Source of the DNA: Pantoea sp. AS-PWVM4
GTDB taxonomy: Bacteria; Pseudomonadota; Gammaproteobacteria; Enterobacterales; Enterobacteriaceae
NCBI RefSeq assembly: GCF_000468095.1
Contig: NZ_ASZC01000021.1
Coordinates: forward strand, 60,857 to 124,856
DNA: 64,000 nucleotides
Direction of reading: 5' to 3'
The translations under genes and the position numbers were made by a program. The notes beneath the pieces were generated by a model, which was not told the DNA's origin, did not search any database, and was given only the letters and a program-made list of their open reading frames with translations. Below, one piece after another: positions 36,475 to 46,376 of this stretch (position 1 is its first letter; the number at the start of each line of letters is the position of its first letter).

Positions 36475-38772
36475 TTAACCCTGCGGTTGTGGAATAATTT
36501 TAATATCCACCATGCCAATACCTAATTTACGAGGGTCCTGGCCGATGATATTTCCCACATTGGAGAGCTGAGGTTCCGGCGGGGCAATAATTAAATTATG
36601 GCTGCCGCCAGGATTGGTGAAATGCAGCGTGGTGGTCGATACATCGTCACCCAAGGTTAATTCCTGCTGCTGATCGCCAACGCGAACCGGAATTGGCCGA
36701 TGCGCATTGGGGCCAAATGCACGGGCGGTGATCACCACATCAAAACTTCCCGGCAGCGGATCGACATATTCGATGTTCACTTCCGGTGCCAGATTGGCGT
36801 TGGACCAGCGTCCCCACAGCTCCGGGCGTGAAATACCGGTAAAGCTTTTCACGCTTTGCGGTGCGCCGGGCACGTTGAGCATAAAGCTGTCAGCGCTATA
36901 GCGAATGGCGTTGTCTTCAATACGGATCTGCTGCTCATTGTGCTGATATTGCGCATCGCTGAGGGTGGTTAGCGGGAAGATCGCTTTTCCCTTCCACACC
37001 GGTTTATCAATACGCGTAACCGTTGGCTGACCGCCCATCTGCCCCATTGAGAGACAGAGGTCGCTGGAAAGTGCCAGATCAGGCTGCCACAGGCGCGCCA
37101 TCTTAAAGCAGCGATCCACCCAGACGAACTTCTCCGCAGCGGTAAAGTCTGCCAGTTGATATCGCAGCGGCGCGGAATACTCACCTTCCGGCAGCGGTTC
37201 CACGCGTTTGTCGCCCACGCGGAACAGAATCGGCAGCTTGAAGGTGGTACCTGAGAAACTGAAAGTGTTCTTCTGCTGGTCGATGGTGAAGGCATCGAGC
37301 TTGCTGGGGAAATTCCACAGCTGGATGATATCCGGTTTCCATGTCAACACCTTCTGCGTCATGTTATCAAACTGCGCGGAAAGCGAAGGGGAACTGAGCC
37401 CGCTGCGGCCAAGGCCAATGGCTTTATCGCCACCGAGAATATCCAACACGGTGGCACCGTTATCCAGCGTGCTGCGCTTGCCATCCAGCACCTTCGCTTC
37501 AGGCTGATCGCCACGGATCACCATAAACAGGTCATGGCGTGGTTGCTGGATCAGATATTGATGCGCGGTGTTATTCATCGCCAGGTGATCGGACGTCACC
37601 ACAATGATGGTGTTTTTAAACCACGGCGAGGCTTTAATACGTTCAATCAGTCGCGCCACATGTTCCTGGGAGCAGGCCACCGCACTGAATGACTGATTTG
37701 GTTTGCCATCATAGCTATAGCTTTTATGTTGGCAGGTTCGGGAAATAAAGCCGTCCGGGTGGTGGGTATCGACGGTGAGGGTAAAGAGCGCAAAGCGTTT
37801 CTGCTGCCGCGACAGTTCCTCATACTTCTTAAACACTTCATCCATCACGGTATCATCGTAATAACCCCAGTTGTTGCGATAGTCAGGGTCAGCCACGCGA
37901 TCTTTCAGTTCCTGCGCACCGTACATATGTGCCGGGTCAAAACCATGCGATTTCAGGAAGGTATCTTTACCGGCAAAGCGCAGGTCGGCACCCTGAATAA
38001 ACCAGTTCTCGTAGCCGGAATTCTTCAGGATATCGCCGAGACAGATATTTTGTGGGAAGAAGCTGGACAGTGCGGCCGACGCATTGTCCTGGAACGGAGC
38101 AAACAGCGGAATCCCACATTGTGAGCCGACCATACCGGCGATGGTGTAATCCGTGCCGGGCAGTTGTTCGGTGTTGCTGAAATCCAGGCTTTGATCTTTT
38201 TCACGACTCAGCTCGGGCGCCAGGCCGGGGAACGTTTTTTCGTTAAAGTAGGTTCGCTCCAGACTTTCGCCATAGATATAGACCAGGTTGAGCTTTGGCT
38301 CGCTAATCACCGATTTTGGCGTCTTGTAGTAAGTCTCGAAATCGGAATCCGCCAGTCGATTATGGGAAGCAATTAAATCTTTCACCTGACGAAACGCCGG
38401 GGTGGTTTGCACTGAACCCGCAGCACAGGCGATAGCCAGCAGGCTCCAGCCAAGATGGTGTTTCTGTTTGCGGCGACGTAGCAGCCATGTGAGCAGACAG
38501 AACAGAAGAAATAAGGCAATGATGATACCGATCGCCGGCACCACGTATTTGCTGACACCCGCACCGGTCAGGCTGTTAGTCAGGGTATAGAGCACCGCGT
38601 CATTAATCCCGTCGCCAGTAAAATAGTTGCTGGCAAACAGCGTGATGTTGAGCACGATGAACAGGGTAAGAAGAAGCAAAATCACACCAAACCAGAACTT
38701 ATTACGCCCGGCTTTGTGGGAATAGACTGCAATCGCAGCTAAAAAAAGTACAACCGATAATACTTCGGACAA
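36475..38772 (-). CDS. opgB: Phosphoglycerol transferase I
   Basis: A 765-residue inner-membrane enzyme that moves phosphoglycerol from phosphatidylglycerol to osmoregulated periplasmic glucans. It begins at a TTG (38772; [16 protein letters not shown]) as in E. coli, with GAGGAT upstream. Four N-terminal membrane segments precede a periplasmic alkaline-phosphatase-fold domain with [12 protein letters not shown] (nucleophile region), [13 protein letters not shown] and [11 protein letters not shown] as metal-ligand motifs. It stands alone, ended by its own terminator. Similarity to E. coli OpgB extends over the whole length. Confidence 0.95.
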   Translation of the reverse strand: MSEVLSVVLFLAAIAVYSHKAGRNKFWFGVILLLLTLFIVLNITLFASNYFTGDGINDAVLYTLTNSLTGAGVSKYVVPAIGIIIALFLLFCLLTWLLRRRKQKHHLGWSLLAIACAAGSVQTTPAFRQVKDLIASHNRLADSDFETYYKTPKSVISEPKLNLVYIYGESLERTYFNEKTFPGLAPELSREKDQSLDFSNTEQLPGTDYTIAGMVGSQCGIPLFAPFQDNASAALSSFFPQNICLGDILKNSGYENWFIQGADLRFAGKDTFLKSHGFDPAHMYGAQELKDRVADPDYRNNWGYYDDTVMDEVFKKYEELSRQQKRFALFTLTVDTHHPDGFISRTCQHKSYSYDGKPNQSFSAVACSQEHVARLIERIKASPWFKNTIIVVTSDHLAMNNTAHQYLIQQPRHDLFMVIRGDQPEAKVLDGKRSTLDNGATVLDILGGDKAIGLGRSGLSSPSLSAQFDNMTQKVLTWKPDIIQLWNFPSKLDAFTIDQQKNTFSFSGTTFKLPILFRVGDKRVEPLPEGEYSAPLRYQLADFTAAEKFVWVDRCFKMARLWQPDLALSSDLCLSMGQMGGQPTVTRIDKPVWKGKAIFPLTTLSDAQYQHNEQQIRIEDNAIRYSADSFMLNVPGAPQSVKSFTGISRPELWGRWSNANLAPEVNIEYVDPLPGSFDVVITARAFGPNAHRPIPVRVGDQQQELTLGDDVSTTTLHFTNPGGSHNLIIAPPEPQLSNVGNIIGQDPRKLGIGMVDIKIIPQPQG

Positions 38773-38939
38773 GGTCGGATCCTCAGGCTGATTGAATACG
38801 CAATCCGTGCGTAACCACCCTCTTTGGGGGTTTTTGCGTCAATCTATATTGGCTGTCACATGTCTGCAACACGACCAGTCAGATTTGTGCGGCTGATTTG
38901 ACTTTGTTTAAAGCGGGTTTAGGCAGGCTATGGTTTGCA

Positions 38940-38966
38940 CTGGCAGCAATCAAACATCGCTGCCAG
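38940..38966 (-). terminator. Hairpin downstream of the tautomerase gene
   Basis: CTGGCAGC and GCTGCCAG pair perfectly around an 11-nt loop, about 20 bp beyond the tautomerase stop. No T-run follows, so termination strength is uncertain. Confidence 0.45.
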
Positions 38967-38987
38967 ATAAGGGGGAAGAGAAGAGGA

Positions 38988-39377
38988 TCAGAGTTTGCCG
39001 GTCAGGTACTGCGCTTCGCCATCGGCAAAGCTCCAGTCACCTTTATTATTGGTAATAAAACTGATCATCAGGTCATTGCCCTGCACGCCACAGTTTTCCT
39101 GTAACTCGCGTGCTAACTCTGCCATGAAGAGCGTTTTCTGTTCTTCACTTCTCGGGCTGGTGTAGACCCGTACCATCACCAGATTGTCACTGCGCTCAAA
39201 ACCGAGGCCGGTATCCTGAAAAACCATCTGATATCTTTTGTTTTCGTGAACAATCTGATAACGATCGCGGGGTGGGACTTTAAAAGCAGTCAGAACGGCG
39301 CGATGAGCCGCATCCAGCAGAGTACGTAATTCTGATTCAGAACGGCCCTGAATCACGTCAAATTGCAGTAACGGCAT
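38988..39377 (-). CDS. Tautomerase-superfamily protein
   Basis: A 129-residue cytoplasmic protein with the 4-oxalocrotonate tautomerase/MSAD-like fold. Starting at 39377 gives MPLLQFDVIQGR, exposing after Met removal the N-terminal proline that serves as catalytic base in this superfamily. An in-frame ATG eight codons earlier would bury it. At 129 residues it resembles the fused two-unit forms. It is divergent from a LysR gene 120 bp away, a recurring pair in enterobacteria. Substrate unknown. Confidence 0.86.
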   Translation of the reverse strand: MPLLQFDVIQGRSESELRTLLDAAHRAVLTAFKVPPRDRYQIVHENKRYQMVFQDTGLGFERSDNLVMVRVYTSPRSEEQKTLFMAELARELQENCGVQGNDLMISFITNNKGDWSFADGEAQYLTGKL

Positions 39378-39497
39378 AAATAAACCCTCGTTTTTGCTCA
39401 CATGGAAAGAGTAGGATGTGGTGCTATGCTGCCGTGTACCGTTGCAAAGAAAAAGCGCGCTGCCTGAAATGATTATTTATTATTTTGAACAATCATC

Positions 39498-40421
39498 ATG
39501 AAAGAGATTAAAACCGATGCACTTTGGGTGCACCTGCACTGGCTGACCGTGCTGGCTGAGTTGGGGAGCTTTACCCGTGCGGCTGAACGGCTGGACGTCA
39601 GTAAGGCGGCGATGAGTCAAAAGATTAAAGAGCTGGAAGAAATGGCGGGCGTCGCGCTGGTGCAACGCACCACCCGCAGCGTACGCCTGACATCTGCCGG
39701 AGAAAAGCTGGTGGATGAGCTGCGAGATCCCTTTGCGCGTATTGAGCAGAGTTTTTTCAGCGTGCGTGATGAAGCGGGCCCGGTACGCGGCATGGTTCGT
39801 GTCAGCGCCCCCGTAGCCTTTGCCCGGCAGCAATTGGTGCCGATCATCGGCGATTTTTTGCGTGAATATCCGCAGGTGCGTATCCAACTGGATGTGACCG
39901 ACCGCTTAGTCTCGCTCGGCAGTGAGGGTTTTGATTTGGCGATTCGTCACAGCCAGCAGTTGCCGGAAACGCATGTCGCATTGCCGCTGTGTGAAACCCA
40001 GACCTTATTGGTGGCGTCCCCCGCTTACCTGGCGGAGCAGGGTACACCACAAACCCCACAGGCATTGCAGCAGCATAATTGCCTGTACTATCCGCGCGGG
40101 CTGGAGTCACCACAGTGGCGTTTCCGTCAACTTAACGACGCCAGCGAAACGGTGCTGGTCAGAATCCAGGGGAATTTTGCCACTAACAATAGCGAATCGA
40201 TTCGCGATGCGGCGTTGCAGGGGCTGGGCATTGCTATGCTGCCAGATTTCAGCGCCAGCGCGGCGCTGGCGGCGGGTACGTTACAACGGGTTTTACCGCA
40301 ATGGCAGTCGGTGGACGCCTTCGCCGATCGTTTATGGGTGGTGCGCCCTTATGCGGCCCAGGTGCCACGGGCGGTCACCACCTTTATTCACTGGCTACGC
40401 GCGCGCTTTGTTGATGGCTGA
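39498..40421 (+). CDS. LysR-type regulator, likely of the tautomerase gene
   Basis: A 307-residue LysR regulator with helix-turn-helix GSFTRAAERLDVSKAAMSQ at about 24-42 and a periplasmic-binding-like effector domain to the end. The sequence fits the AaeR/DhcR-like group by its VRGMVRVSAPVAFARQQL region. Divergent from the tautomerase gene, which it probably controls. Its last 27 bp overlap the convergent glycosyltransferase gene. Confidence 0.9.
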   Translation: MKEIKTDALWVHLHWLTVLAELGSFTRAAERLDVSKAAMSQKIKELEEMAGVALVQRTTRSVRLTSAGEKLVDELRDPFARIEQSFFSVRDEAGPVRGMVRVSAPVAFARQQLVPIIGDFLREYPQVRIQLDVTDRLVSLGSEGFDLAIRHSQQLPETHVALPLCETQTLLVASPAYLAEQGTPQTPQALQQHNCLYYPRGLESPQWRFRQLNDASETVLVRIQGNFATNNSESIRDAALQGLGIAMLPDFSASAALAAGTLQRVLPQWQSVDAFADRLWVVRPYAAQVPRAVTTFIHWLRARFVDG

Positions 40422-41414
40422 GGGCGACACCAGCGCAACCGGTGCATGGGGTTGCATCATTTGTCCCAGCAGGCTGGTGCGATTGTAGTTGCCAAGGCGC
40501 AAGTTGAAGTCGAGATGCTGACGTTCATTACCGCTTAATTTAATCACCGGTGGCGGGGTGTGCGGGCGCTGCTGAAATAACACCGATTTAGCAAACGCCG
40601 CACTATTCCAGCCGCTCAGGCGTTGATAAAAGTAGGCATTCGCTTCGCCCTTGCGCAGATAGATATTCGCCCGGCGATATTCACGCATCGCCGCCTGTTG
40701 CGCCAGGGAGCAAAGTTGCTGCTCCGGCTCGGCAATTTTTTGCGCCAGCAGGGTAAAATCATCGCGCTTATTCAATTCACTGAAGAAACGTTGCGCCCCA
40801 AGATGTTTAATCGGCGCGTACTGCTTCTGCCATTCGCGGATAAAAGGATTATTGGGGCTGGCGGCGAGAAACCAGTTTTCCATCACCGGCGACAGGTAAT
40901 TCATGGTTGAGACTTCGCAATAAAAACCAATCACATCCATAGGACGTTCCTGATGCACACGATGTACCCAGGCGAGATCTTCAAACAGCAGGGTGCTGCA
41001 ATCAATGGCGATACCACCGTAGCGTAATAATAATTCCAACCGAATGGCATCACTTTTTTGTTTCAGCGTTAATTCTGGTGAAGTGAAGATAAAATCGGGC
41101 AAGACTTCTTTTACCGTCTGACGATTTAACAAATGCACCTGATGATCGGGATTATCCTGGCGGATTTTTTGAATATTTAACGCCATTGATTTCGGTAAAT
41201 ATTCATCGTCCCAATACATCCAGACTATTTTAGGGATATCTGCCAACTCTTTTTCGGCAGAAATCAACACCACGTTATCCTCTTCGCTCGGATCGTATTC
41301 CGGAGCGACAAGGCTATTTTGCTGCTTTTTTTGCAGTAACATCTGGCCGGTAAAAGCAATTTTCTGCCAGTTTTGCCACAGCATACGGGCAGTTTGGAGG
41401 CGTTTTTTTGTCAT
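40395..41414 (-). CDS. DXD-type glycosyltransferase (capsular polysaccharide synthesis family)
   Basis: A 339-residue enzyme of the Gly_transf_sug/Caps_synth group, cytoplasmic side. It contains IPKIVWMYWDDEYLP near 60-74 and SDAIRLELLLRYGGIAIDCS near 120-139; the latter carries the family DxD equivalent as DCS, an unusual form. It then carries the long C-terminal segment ending SPSAINKARA. It may add a sugar to a surface glycan. It is alone, not within a polysaccharide cluster, and is AT-richer than its neighbours, which fits acquisition, though this was not measured. Confidence 0.8.
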   Translation of the reverse strand: MTKKRLQTARMLWQNWQKIAFTGQMLLQKKQQNSLVAPEYDPSEEDNVVLISAEKELADIPKIVWMYWDDEYLPKSMALNIQKIRQDNPDHQVHLLNRQTVKEVLPDFIFTSPELTLKQKSDAIRLELLLRYGGIAIDCSTLLFEDLAWVHRVHQERPMDVIGFYCEVSTMNYLSPVMENWFLAASPNNPFIREWQKQYAPIKHLGAQRFFSELNKRDDFTLLAQKIAEPEQQLCSLAQQAAMREYRRANIYLRKGEANAYFYQRLSGWNSAAFAKSVLFQQRPHTPPPVIKLSGNERQHLDFNLRLGNYNRTSLLGQMMQPHAPVALVSPSAINKARA

Positions 41415-41815
41415 GGTGCACCTGATTATTGTGATTATCGCGGTTGGGGATTCCCTGATGCTGGCGCGTGGGCGCGCTCTTGTTTCCTCACGGCTGTGTG
41501 TAAAAGACTACCCTTGCTTAATAAAACATTCCTGCGCGCGAGACCATCATTTTCTTTATCTTTCAGATAAACCGGAAAATGAATGAGCCACTCAAGTTAA
41601 AATTATCATTAAATAAATTTGGTAATCGGTGGTTGTTTAATTAAGCACGGATAAGACTATTCCTAATAAAATAGAATTTCGCTGTGGTTTGATGCGGGCA
41701 GGATTAAAAAACAGGAGTCAAATGATGGGTTAACCGTACTGGATTTTTCACTGGCCTACCCAACGCTGATCCGCGTTAGCTACGCTTAAAGGACGTTGTT
41801 AAAAAAGGAGACGCT
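41415..41815. other. Intergenic region before the YncE-like gene
   Basis: About 400 bp, AT-rich in its first 300. I see no convincing gene. A short open stretch at about 41715-41790 (reading LTVLDFSLAYPTLIRVSYA) has no start or ribosome site. The promoters of the glycosyltransferase and of the YncE-like gene must lie here. Confidence 0.55.
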
Positions 41816-42766
41816 ATGCAGCCTGATAACCGCGGATTACTGGCAGTCGATAAACAGGGCAATCGCGTGCTGTTTCTCAACCCGGACACTTTTGCAGTGC
41901 AACAGGAACTGAATGCCTTTCCACCCCGGCCACATGAGTTGTTGATGCTGCCGCAGTGGGAGAAAGCCTATGTCCCGATTTATGGTGATGGCATCCACGG
42001 CGATAATCCCCATCCGGGCCACAAAATCGCGGTGATTAATCTGCGTCAGCGGGTGATCAGTGGTTTTATCGATGTTACGCCCTTGCAGGCGCCACACAGC
42101 GGGCAACTGGGGCGCGACGGTAAAGTGTATCTCTGCTGCGAAAACAGCGCCACCGTGGCGGTGATTGATCCGCTTACCGATCGGCTGGAGAAAACCATTC
42201 CCCTGCCGTCACATAACGCCCACCGGCTGGCACTGTCACCCAGTGGGCGCAAGTTGTTCACTGAAAACGAAGAAGATGCCAGCATTACGGTGGTTGATCT
42301 TTGTGAGGCTGAAGGGCGGGTTATCGACACCATTCTGATGCCAGGACCGATTGCCGGTATCGCCGCCTCGCCAAAACATCCTTATCTGGTCGCCAGCGCG
42401 GCCGATGCCCCCTTACTTTATGTGGTGGATCGTCAGAGTCATCGCATTCGCCAGCGGTTACGTTTAGCGGGTCATCAGCAACCTTGTCAGGTCGTCCGTT
42501 TCAGCGCAGACGGTGAGCGGCTGGTGGCGATTGGCGATCATGAGGCAGTGATTACGCTGTTCGACGATCTTCTCAATCCCCTGGGTGATATCGCCGTGGG
42601 TGATAAACCGATGGATGGCTGTTTCAGTGATGACAAACGCACGTTGTTGATTGCCAATGAAGGCGAGGGGTCGTTGAGCGTGATCGATTTGGCGCAGTTA
42701 AGGGTGGTGGCCACGCCGCAGGTTGGGACGGGTTGTGAGGTGCTGAGTTATTTCACCCTCAAATAA
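41816..42766 (+). CDS. YncE-like beta-propeller protein
   Basis: A 316-residue protein with repeated propeller blades (for example KIAVINLRQRVISGFIDV, TVAVIDPLTDRLEKTIPL, LSVIDLAQLRVV), matching the YVTN/YncE family. No signal peptide is present, so it differs from periplasmic E. coli YncE and should be cytoplasmic. AGGAG precedes the ATG at ideal spacing. Its last 8 bp overlap the convergent phosphatase gene. Function unknown; such propellers usually bind proteins or small molecules. Confidence 0.82.
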   Translation: MQPDNRGLLAVDKQGNRVLFLNPDTFAVQQELNAFPPRPHELLMLPQWEKAYVPIYGDGIHGDNPHPGHKIAVINLRQRVISGFIDVTPLQAPHSGQLGRDGKVYLCCENSATVAVIDPLTDRLEKTIPLPSHNAHRLALSPSGRKLFTENEEDASITVVDLCEAEGRVIDTILMPGPIAGIAASPKHPYLVASAADAPLLYVVDRQSHRIRQRLRLAGHQQPCQVVRFSADGERLVAIGDHEAVITLFDDLLNPLGDIAVGDKPMDGCFSDDKRTLLIANEGEGSLSVIDLAQLRVVATPQVGTGCEVLSYFTLK

Positions 42767-43313
42767 AGGGGCGATGATAAATGGCGCTACTCCAGTGGCG
42801 GCTGCTGGCGTGTTTTTCTGCCTGCCAGCCGCGCTTGCGCAGTTCGCGTGCAATCAGTTTGTTCATAATGCCGTGGCCAACCAGCAGCACGGTGCCACGG
42901 TTTGATAGCAAAATCAGTTTGTCGGCAGCCTGTTGGGCGCGCTGGCGCGCATGCTGCACCGATTCCACATGCCCGGAATAGCCACACAGCCACAACAGGC
43001 GCAGCAGCGCCAACCAGACATTGAGCGGCAAATGTAGTCTTGCATAGGGCAAGAGCGGCATTGCCACTTCGCTGAAGACTTCATCCACTGCATGTGGCTG
43101 TAGCCCCAGACGTGTCAGTGAGGATCGGGCACGCGGCAACGGGCTGGAGGCGATGACACTGGCCTGGCTGGCGATCGCCATGCTGCGAGGTGGTGGTGAA
43201 TCACAGATATCCGCCTGGTCGTAACCTTCACACCAGTCAGCCAGCGCTCGCGCCGTAAAGCGCCCGCTCACCGGATGGTTGGGTTTGCCATGTCGCATAA
43301 GAATGATGGTCAT
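42759..43313 (-). CDS. Histidine phosphatase superfamily protein
   Basis: A 184-residue phosphoglycerate mutase-like phosphatase. The N-terminal catalytic motif is ILMRHGKPNHP, with the second catalytic His in LLVGHGIMNKLIA near residue 145. The conserved Arg/Glu positions appear as SPLPRAR and VDEVFSEVAMP. The start at 43313 has GAGGCG upstream. The middle has an unusually hydrophobic Leu-rich stretch (LNVWLALLRLLWLCGYSG) that may form a membrane-associated helix. Substrate unknown. Confidence 0.85.
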   Translation of the reverse strand: MTIILMRHGKPNHPVSGRFTARALADWCEGYDQADICDSPPPRSMAIASQASVIASSPLPRARSSLTRLGLQPHAVDEVFSEVAMPLLPYARLHLPLNVWLALLRLLWLCGYSGHVESVQHARQRAQQAADKLILLSNRGTVLLVGHGIMNKLIARELRKRGWQAEKHASSRHWSSAIYHRPFI

Positions 43314-43897
43314 AACGCCTCGCAATGAATTTCTCCAGTGTAATGCAGCCGGTTGGCAACCTGGGAGAGTGGCAAGATTTCAGACAAATTCCCATCTGTC
43401 ATCAAAACTTAACTGAATTATGCGACAAGTGGCGCGATGCAGGTTCAATCGCCACTTTGCTAATGATAAGCAGAAATCGTCAGTCTGGTGCATTTTTGAC
43501 GTTTTTTTGCGCGCTCGCATTGCATTGTAATGTCATGAATTGACGCCATTTTTATCGATAATTCCTGAGAAATAGTAAAGATAAATTAATTGTTTTTACT
43601 GAAATCACTTGATTTATCTACGCGCGTAGATAGACTGATTACACAGTGATAGCTCACGGTGCCAAAGACGAAGTTGGCCTTGAGATGACGAAGTTACATT
43701 TGCCTTGTTAATGCGATCGGTGAAAAAAACATCGGCGAAGTCTGGCAAATCAGAGAATTCCAACACCAGGGAATCCTTTATTGACCTTGCATCCAGGTTT
43801 GCCCACTAAACGTCGCCACCGGGGCGTTCCGCTTGTTGCAAGGGAACCAGACCACGGAAGGGCGTTTGCTCGATCCTCATCTATCAGGGAAATGGTT
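43314..43897. other. Regulatory region upstream of the nucleoside/transport cluster
   Basis: About 580 bp with a perfect 18-bp palindrome at 43615-43632 and otherwise no clear gene. The frame of the next gene is open back to 43781, but only the start at 43898 has a ribosome site (CAGGGAAA). The long leader of some 250 nt between the palindrome and that start could hold further control elements; I see none I can name. Confidence 0.6.
43615..43632. promoter_or_regulatory. LacI-type operator candidate
   Basis: TATCTACGCGCGTAGATA is a perfect 18-bp palindrome with the central CG pair usual for LacI/GalR operators. It lies upstream of the transporter-LacI-hydrolase cluster, so the encoded LacI protein is the natural candidate to bind it. 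Confidence 0.6.
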
Positions 43898-45292
43898 ATG
43901 ACGGTACATCACTCCGTTTCGCAACAACGCGCACTGTCTTCTTCTTCGGCCGCCGATGCGCGGCTCGAAACTTCCTCTGGCCGCAAAGATTTCTGGCGCG
44001 CCACCTTATCCTGCTGGTTGGGTACGGCAATGGAGTATGCGGATTTCGCGCTCTATGGCCTTGCTGCCGGCATCATTTTTGGCGATGTATTCTTCCCCGA
44101 AGCCAGTCCGACGATGGCGCTGCTCTCCAGTTTTGCCACCTGGTCGGTTGGGTTTATTGCCCGTCCGATTGGCGCGCTCCTGTTCGGCTGGATTGGCGAT
44201 CGTAAAGGCCGCAAGGTGGTGATGATCACCACCATCATTTTGATGGGGGCCTCTACCACGCTGATTGGTTTAATCCCCTCATACGCCAGCATTGGTATGT
44301 GGGCACCCGCCTGCCTGGTCCTGTTGCGCTTTACCCAGGGGTTAGGGGCGGGGGCTGAGTTGTCTGGCGGTACGGTGATGCTGGGCGAGTATGCACCGGT
44401 GCAACGTCGTGGCCTGGTCTCGTCGGTGATTGCGCTCGGTTCCAACAGCGGTACGTTGATCGCGTCACTGGTCTGGCTGGCGGTGGTGCAGATGGACCAG
44501 CAAAGCCTGCTCGCCTGGGGCTGGCGCATTCCGTTCCTCAGTAGCGTGCTGATTGCGCTGGTGGCGTTGTGGCTTCGTCGCCATCTGCGCGAAACCCCGG
44601 TATTCGAACGCCAGCAGGCGGAGCTGAAAGCGGAACGTGACGCGAGCCTCGCCACCCATGCCGCACCCACCGATACCCGCAGTTTCTGGCAGCGTAGCCG
44701 TGCCTTCTGGACCATGGTTGGCCTGCGTATTGGCGAAAATGGACCATCGTATCTGGCGCAAGGTTTTATCGTGGGTTATGTGGCGAAAGTGCTGATGGTG
44801 GACAAATCGGTGCCCACCACTGCGGTGTTTATCGCCTCGATTCTGGGTTTCCTGATCATTCCTTTGGCCGGCTGGCTCTCTGACCGCTTTGGCCGCCGCA
44901 TTACCTACCGTGGTTTCTGTCTGCTGCTGATGTTCTACGCCTGGCCTGCGTTCCACCTGCTCGATAGCCGTGACCCGGCCATTGTTATTCCGGTGATGGT
45001 GGTGGGGATGGCGCTGGCGTCACTCGGTATCTTTGGCGTACAGGCGGCGTGGGGCGTTGAGTTGTTCGGTGTGAAGCATCGTTACACCAAAATGGCGGTG
45101 GCAAAAGAGCTGGGGTCTATCCTTTCAGGAGGCACTGCGCCATTGGTGGCTGCGGCGCTGCTGTCGTTTACCGGCCACTGGTGGGCGATTGCTATCTACT
45201 TTAGCGCCATGGCAACCATTGGGTTTCTGACCACCTTTGTGGCACCGGAGACGCGCGGGCGTGACCTCAATCTGCCGGATGATGCGATCTGA
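43898..45292 (+). CDS. MFS transporter, metabolite:H+ symporter type
   Basis: A 464-residue carrier of the MHS/sugar-porter branch, with twelve membrane segments. It has the signature loop GWIGDRKGRKVVM between helices 2 and 3 and RFTQGLGAGAELSGG in helix 4, similar to ShiA, KgtP and ProP. It has a hydrophilic N-terminal extension of about 35 residues rich in Ser. It is first in a cluster with LacI regulator and nucleoside hydrolase, so a nucleoside or related metabolite is the likely cargo; this is inferred from context. Confidence 0.88.
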   Translation: MTVHHSVSQQRALSSSSAADARLETSSGRKDFWRATLSCWLGTAMEYADFALYGLAAGIIFGDVFFPEASPTMALLSSFATWSVGFIARPIGALLFGWIGDRKGRKVVMITTIILMGASTTLIGLIPSYASIGMWAPACLVLLRFTQGLGAGAELSGGTVMLGEYAPVQRRGLVSSVIALGSNSGTLIASLVWLAVVQMDQQSLLAWGWRIPFLSSVLIALVALWLRRHLRETPVFERQQAELKAERDASLATHAAPTDTRSFWQRSRAFWTMVGLRIGENGPSYLAQGFIVGYVAKVLMVDKSVPTTAVFIASILGFLIIPLAGWLSDRFGRRITYRGFCLLLMFYAWPAFHLLDSRDPAIVIPVMVVGMALASLGIFGVQAAWGVELFGVKHRYTKMAVAKELGSILSGGTAPLVAAALLSFTGHWWAIAIYFSAMATIGFLTTFVAPETRGRDLNLPDDAI

Positions 45293-45345
45293 CGTGCATC
45301 TGCCGCTACGGTTGGGTGCCAGGAACAGAATTCGAGGTAAAAGTA

Positions 45346-46368
45346 TTGGCTAAATCGTCGTCCGGAAATGTCACGCGTAGTGACGTCGCCAAAGCCGCAG
45401 GCACCTCTGTGGCGGTGGTGAGTTACGTCATCAACAACGGACCTCGCCCGGTGGCAGAAGCTACACGTCAGCGGGTGCTGGAGGCGATCAAACAAACCGG
45501 CTACCGGCCAAATGCCGTGGCGCGTGCGCTGGCATCGGGCAGCACCAAAACCTTTGGCTTGATTGTGCCCAATATTGCCAACCCGTTTGTCGCATCGATG
45601 GCGCATCTGTTGTTACAGGAGTCGCTAAACCACGGGCACGTCATGTTGCTGGGCGATGCTGGTGATGATCGTCAGCGCGAGCTGGAGTTGATTCAGGGAC
45701 TGCTGAATCGTCAGGTCGACGGCCTGTTTTATAACAGCGTCGATCGCCACCCTTATATCGATGTGATCAAAGCCAGTGGGACACCGTTTGTCATGCTCGA
45801 TCGCGTTGAGCCACAACCCGGCGTCAGCATGCTGCGGGTGAATGAACGCGAAGCGGCACGTCAGGTGACAGCGCATCTGCTCAGTCACGGTTATCAGCAA
45901 GTTGGGATGATCAGTGGTCCACTGGAAATGTTGAATACGCAGGATCGTATTCAGGGCTGGCGTGATGCGCAGGCCGAGTATGGCTTGCAGGTGGATGAGG
46001 CGTTGATCTTCCCCGCCAGTTATACGCGACAGGGCGGCTACGATGCCGCATGGCGGATGATTAACAGCAACCGGGTGCCGCGTGCGCTTTTTGCCAGCAA
46101 TGAAGGGCAGGCGATTGGCTGCATTCGTGCCTTTGCTGAATCTGGCTTACGCGTGCCGCACGATGTTGCGTTGGTCTGTTTTAACGGTACTGAGCAGTCG
46201 GCCTTTCATGTGCCGACGCTGACAACAGTACGCCAGCCGCTGCGTGAAATGGCGCAGCGCGCAATTGCCATGCTGAAAAACTGGGATGGCGAGGCGGAGC
46301 TGGCGGAATTTCCTCACCATCTGGAGATCGGTGAGTCCTGTGGTTGCCAACTAACCAGCCGAAAATAA
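45346..46368 (+). CDS. LacI-family transcription regulator
   Basis: A 340-residue repressor: helix-turn-helix DVAKAAGTSVAVVSYVINNG followed by a hinge (NAVARALASGSTKTFGLIVP) and a sugar-binding-like core. The TTG at 45346 with GAGGT 8 bp upstream gives the best start; a GTG at 45316 lacks one. In the second HTH helix, TSVAVVSYVIN replaces the common VSxxTVSRVLN. Located between the MHS carrier and the nucleoside hydrolase, 8 bp before the latter. It probably controls the cluster through the palindrome at 43615. Confidence 0.88.
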   Translation: MAKSSSGNVTRSDVAKAAGTSVAVVSYVINNGPRPVAEATRQRVLEAIKQTGYRPNAVARALASGSTKTFGLIVPNIANPFVASMAHLLLQESLNHGHVMLLGDAGDDRQRELELIQGLLNRQVDGLFYNSVDRHPYIDVIKASGTPFVMLDRVEPQPGVSMLRVNEREAARQVTAHLLSHGYQQVGMISGPLEMLNTQDRIQGWRDAQAEYGLQVDEALIFPASYTRQGGYDAAWRMINSNRVPRALFASNEGQAIGCIRAFAESGLRVPHDVALVCFNGTEQSAFHVPTLTTVRQPLREMAQRAIAMLKNWDGEAELAEFPHHLEIGESCGCQLTSRK

Positions 46369-46376
46369 ATAACACC

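Noticed and set aside
38820..38845. Terminator-like hairpin with T-run upstream of opgB on the plus strand
   Set aside because: The stem is bulged and no plus-strand gene precedes it; too weak to list.
41700..41800. Short gene before the YncE-like gene (MMG or LTVLDFSLAYP frames)
   Set aside because: No usable start with ribosome site for the longer stretch, and the other frame is three codons long.
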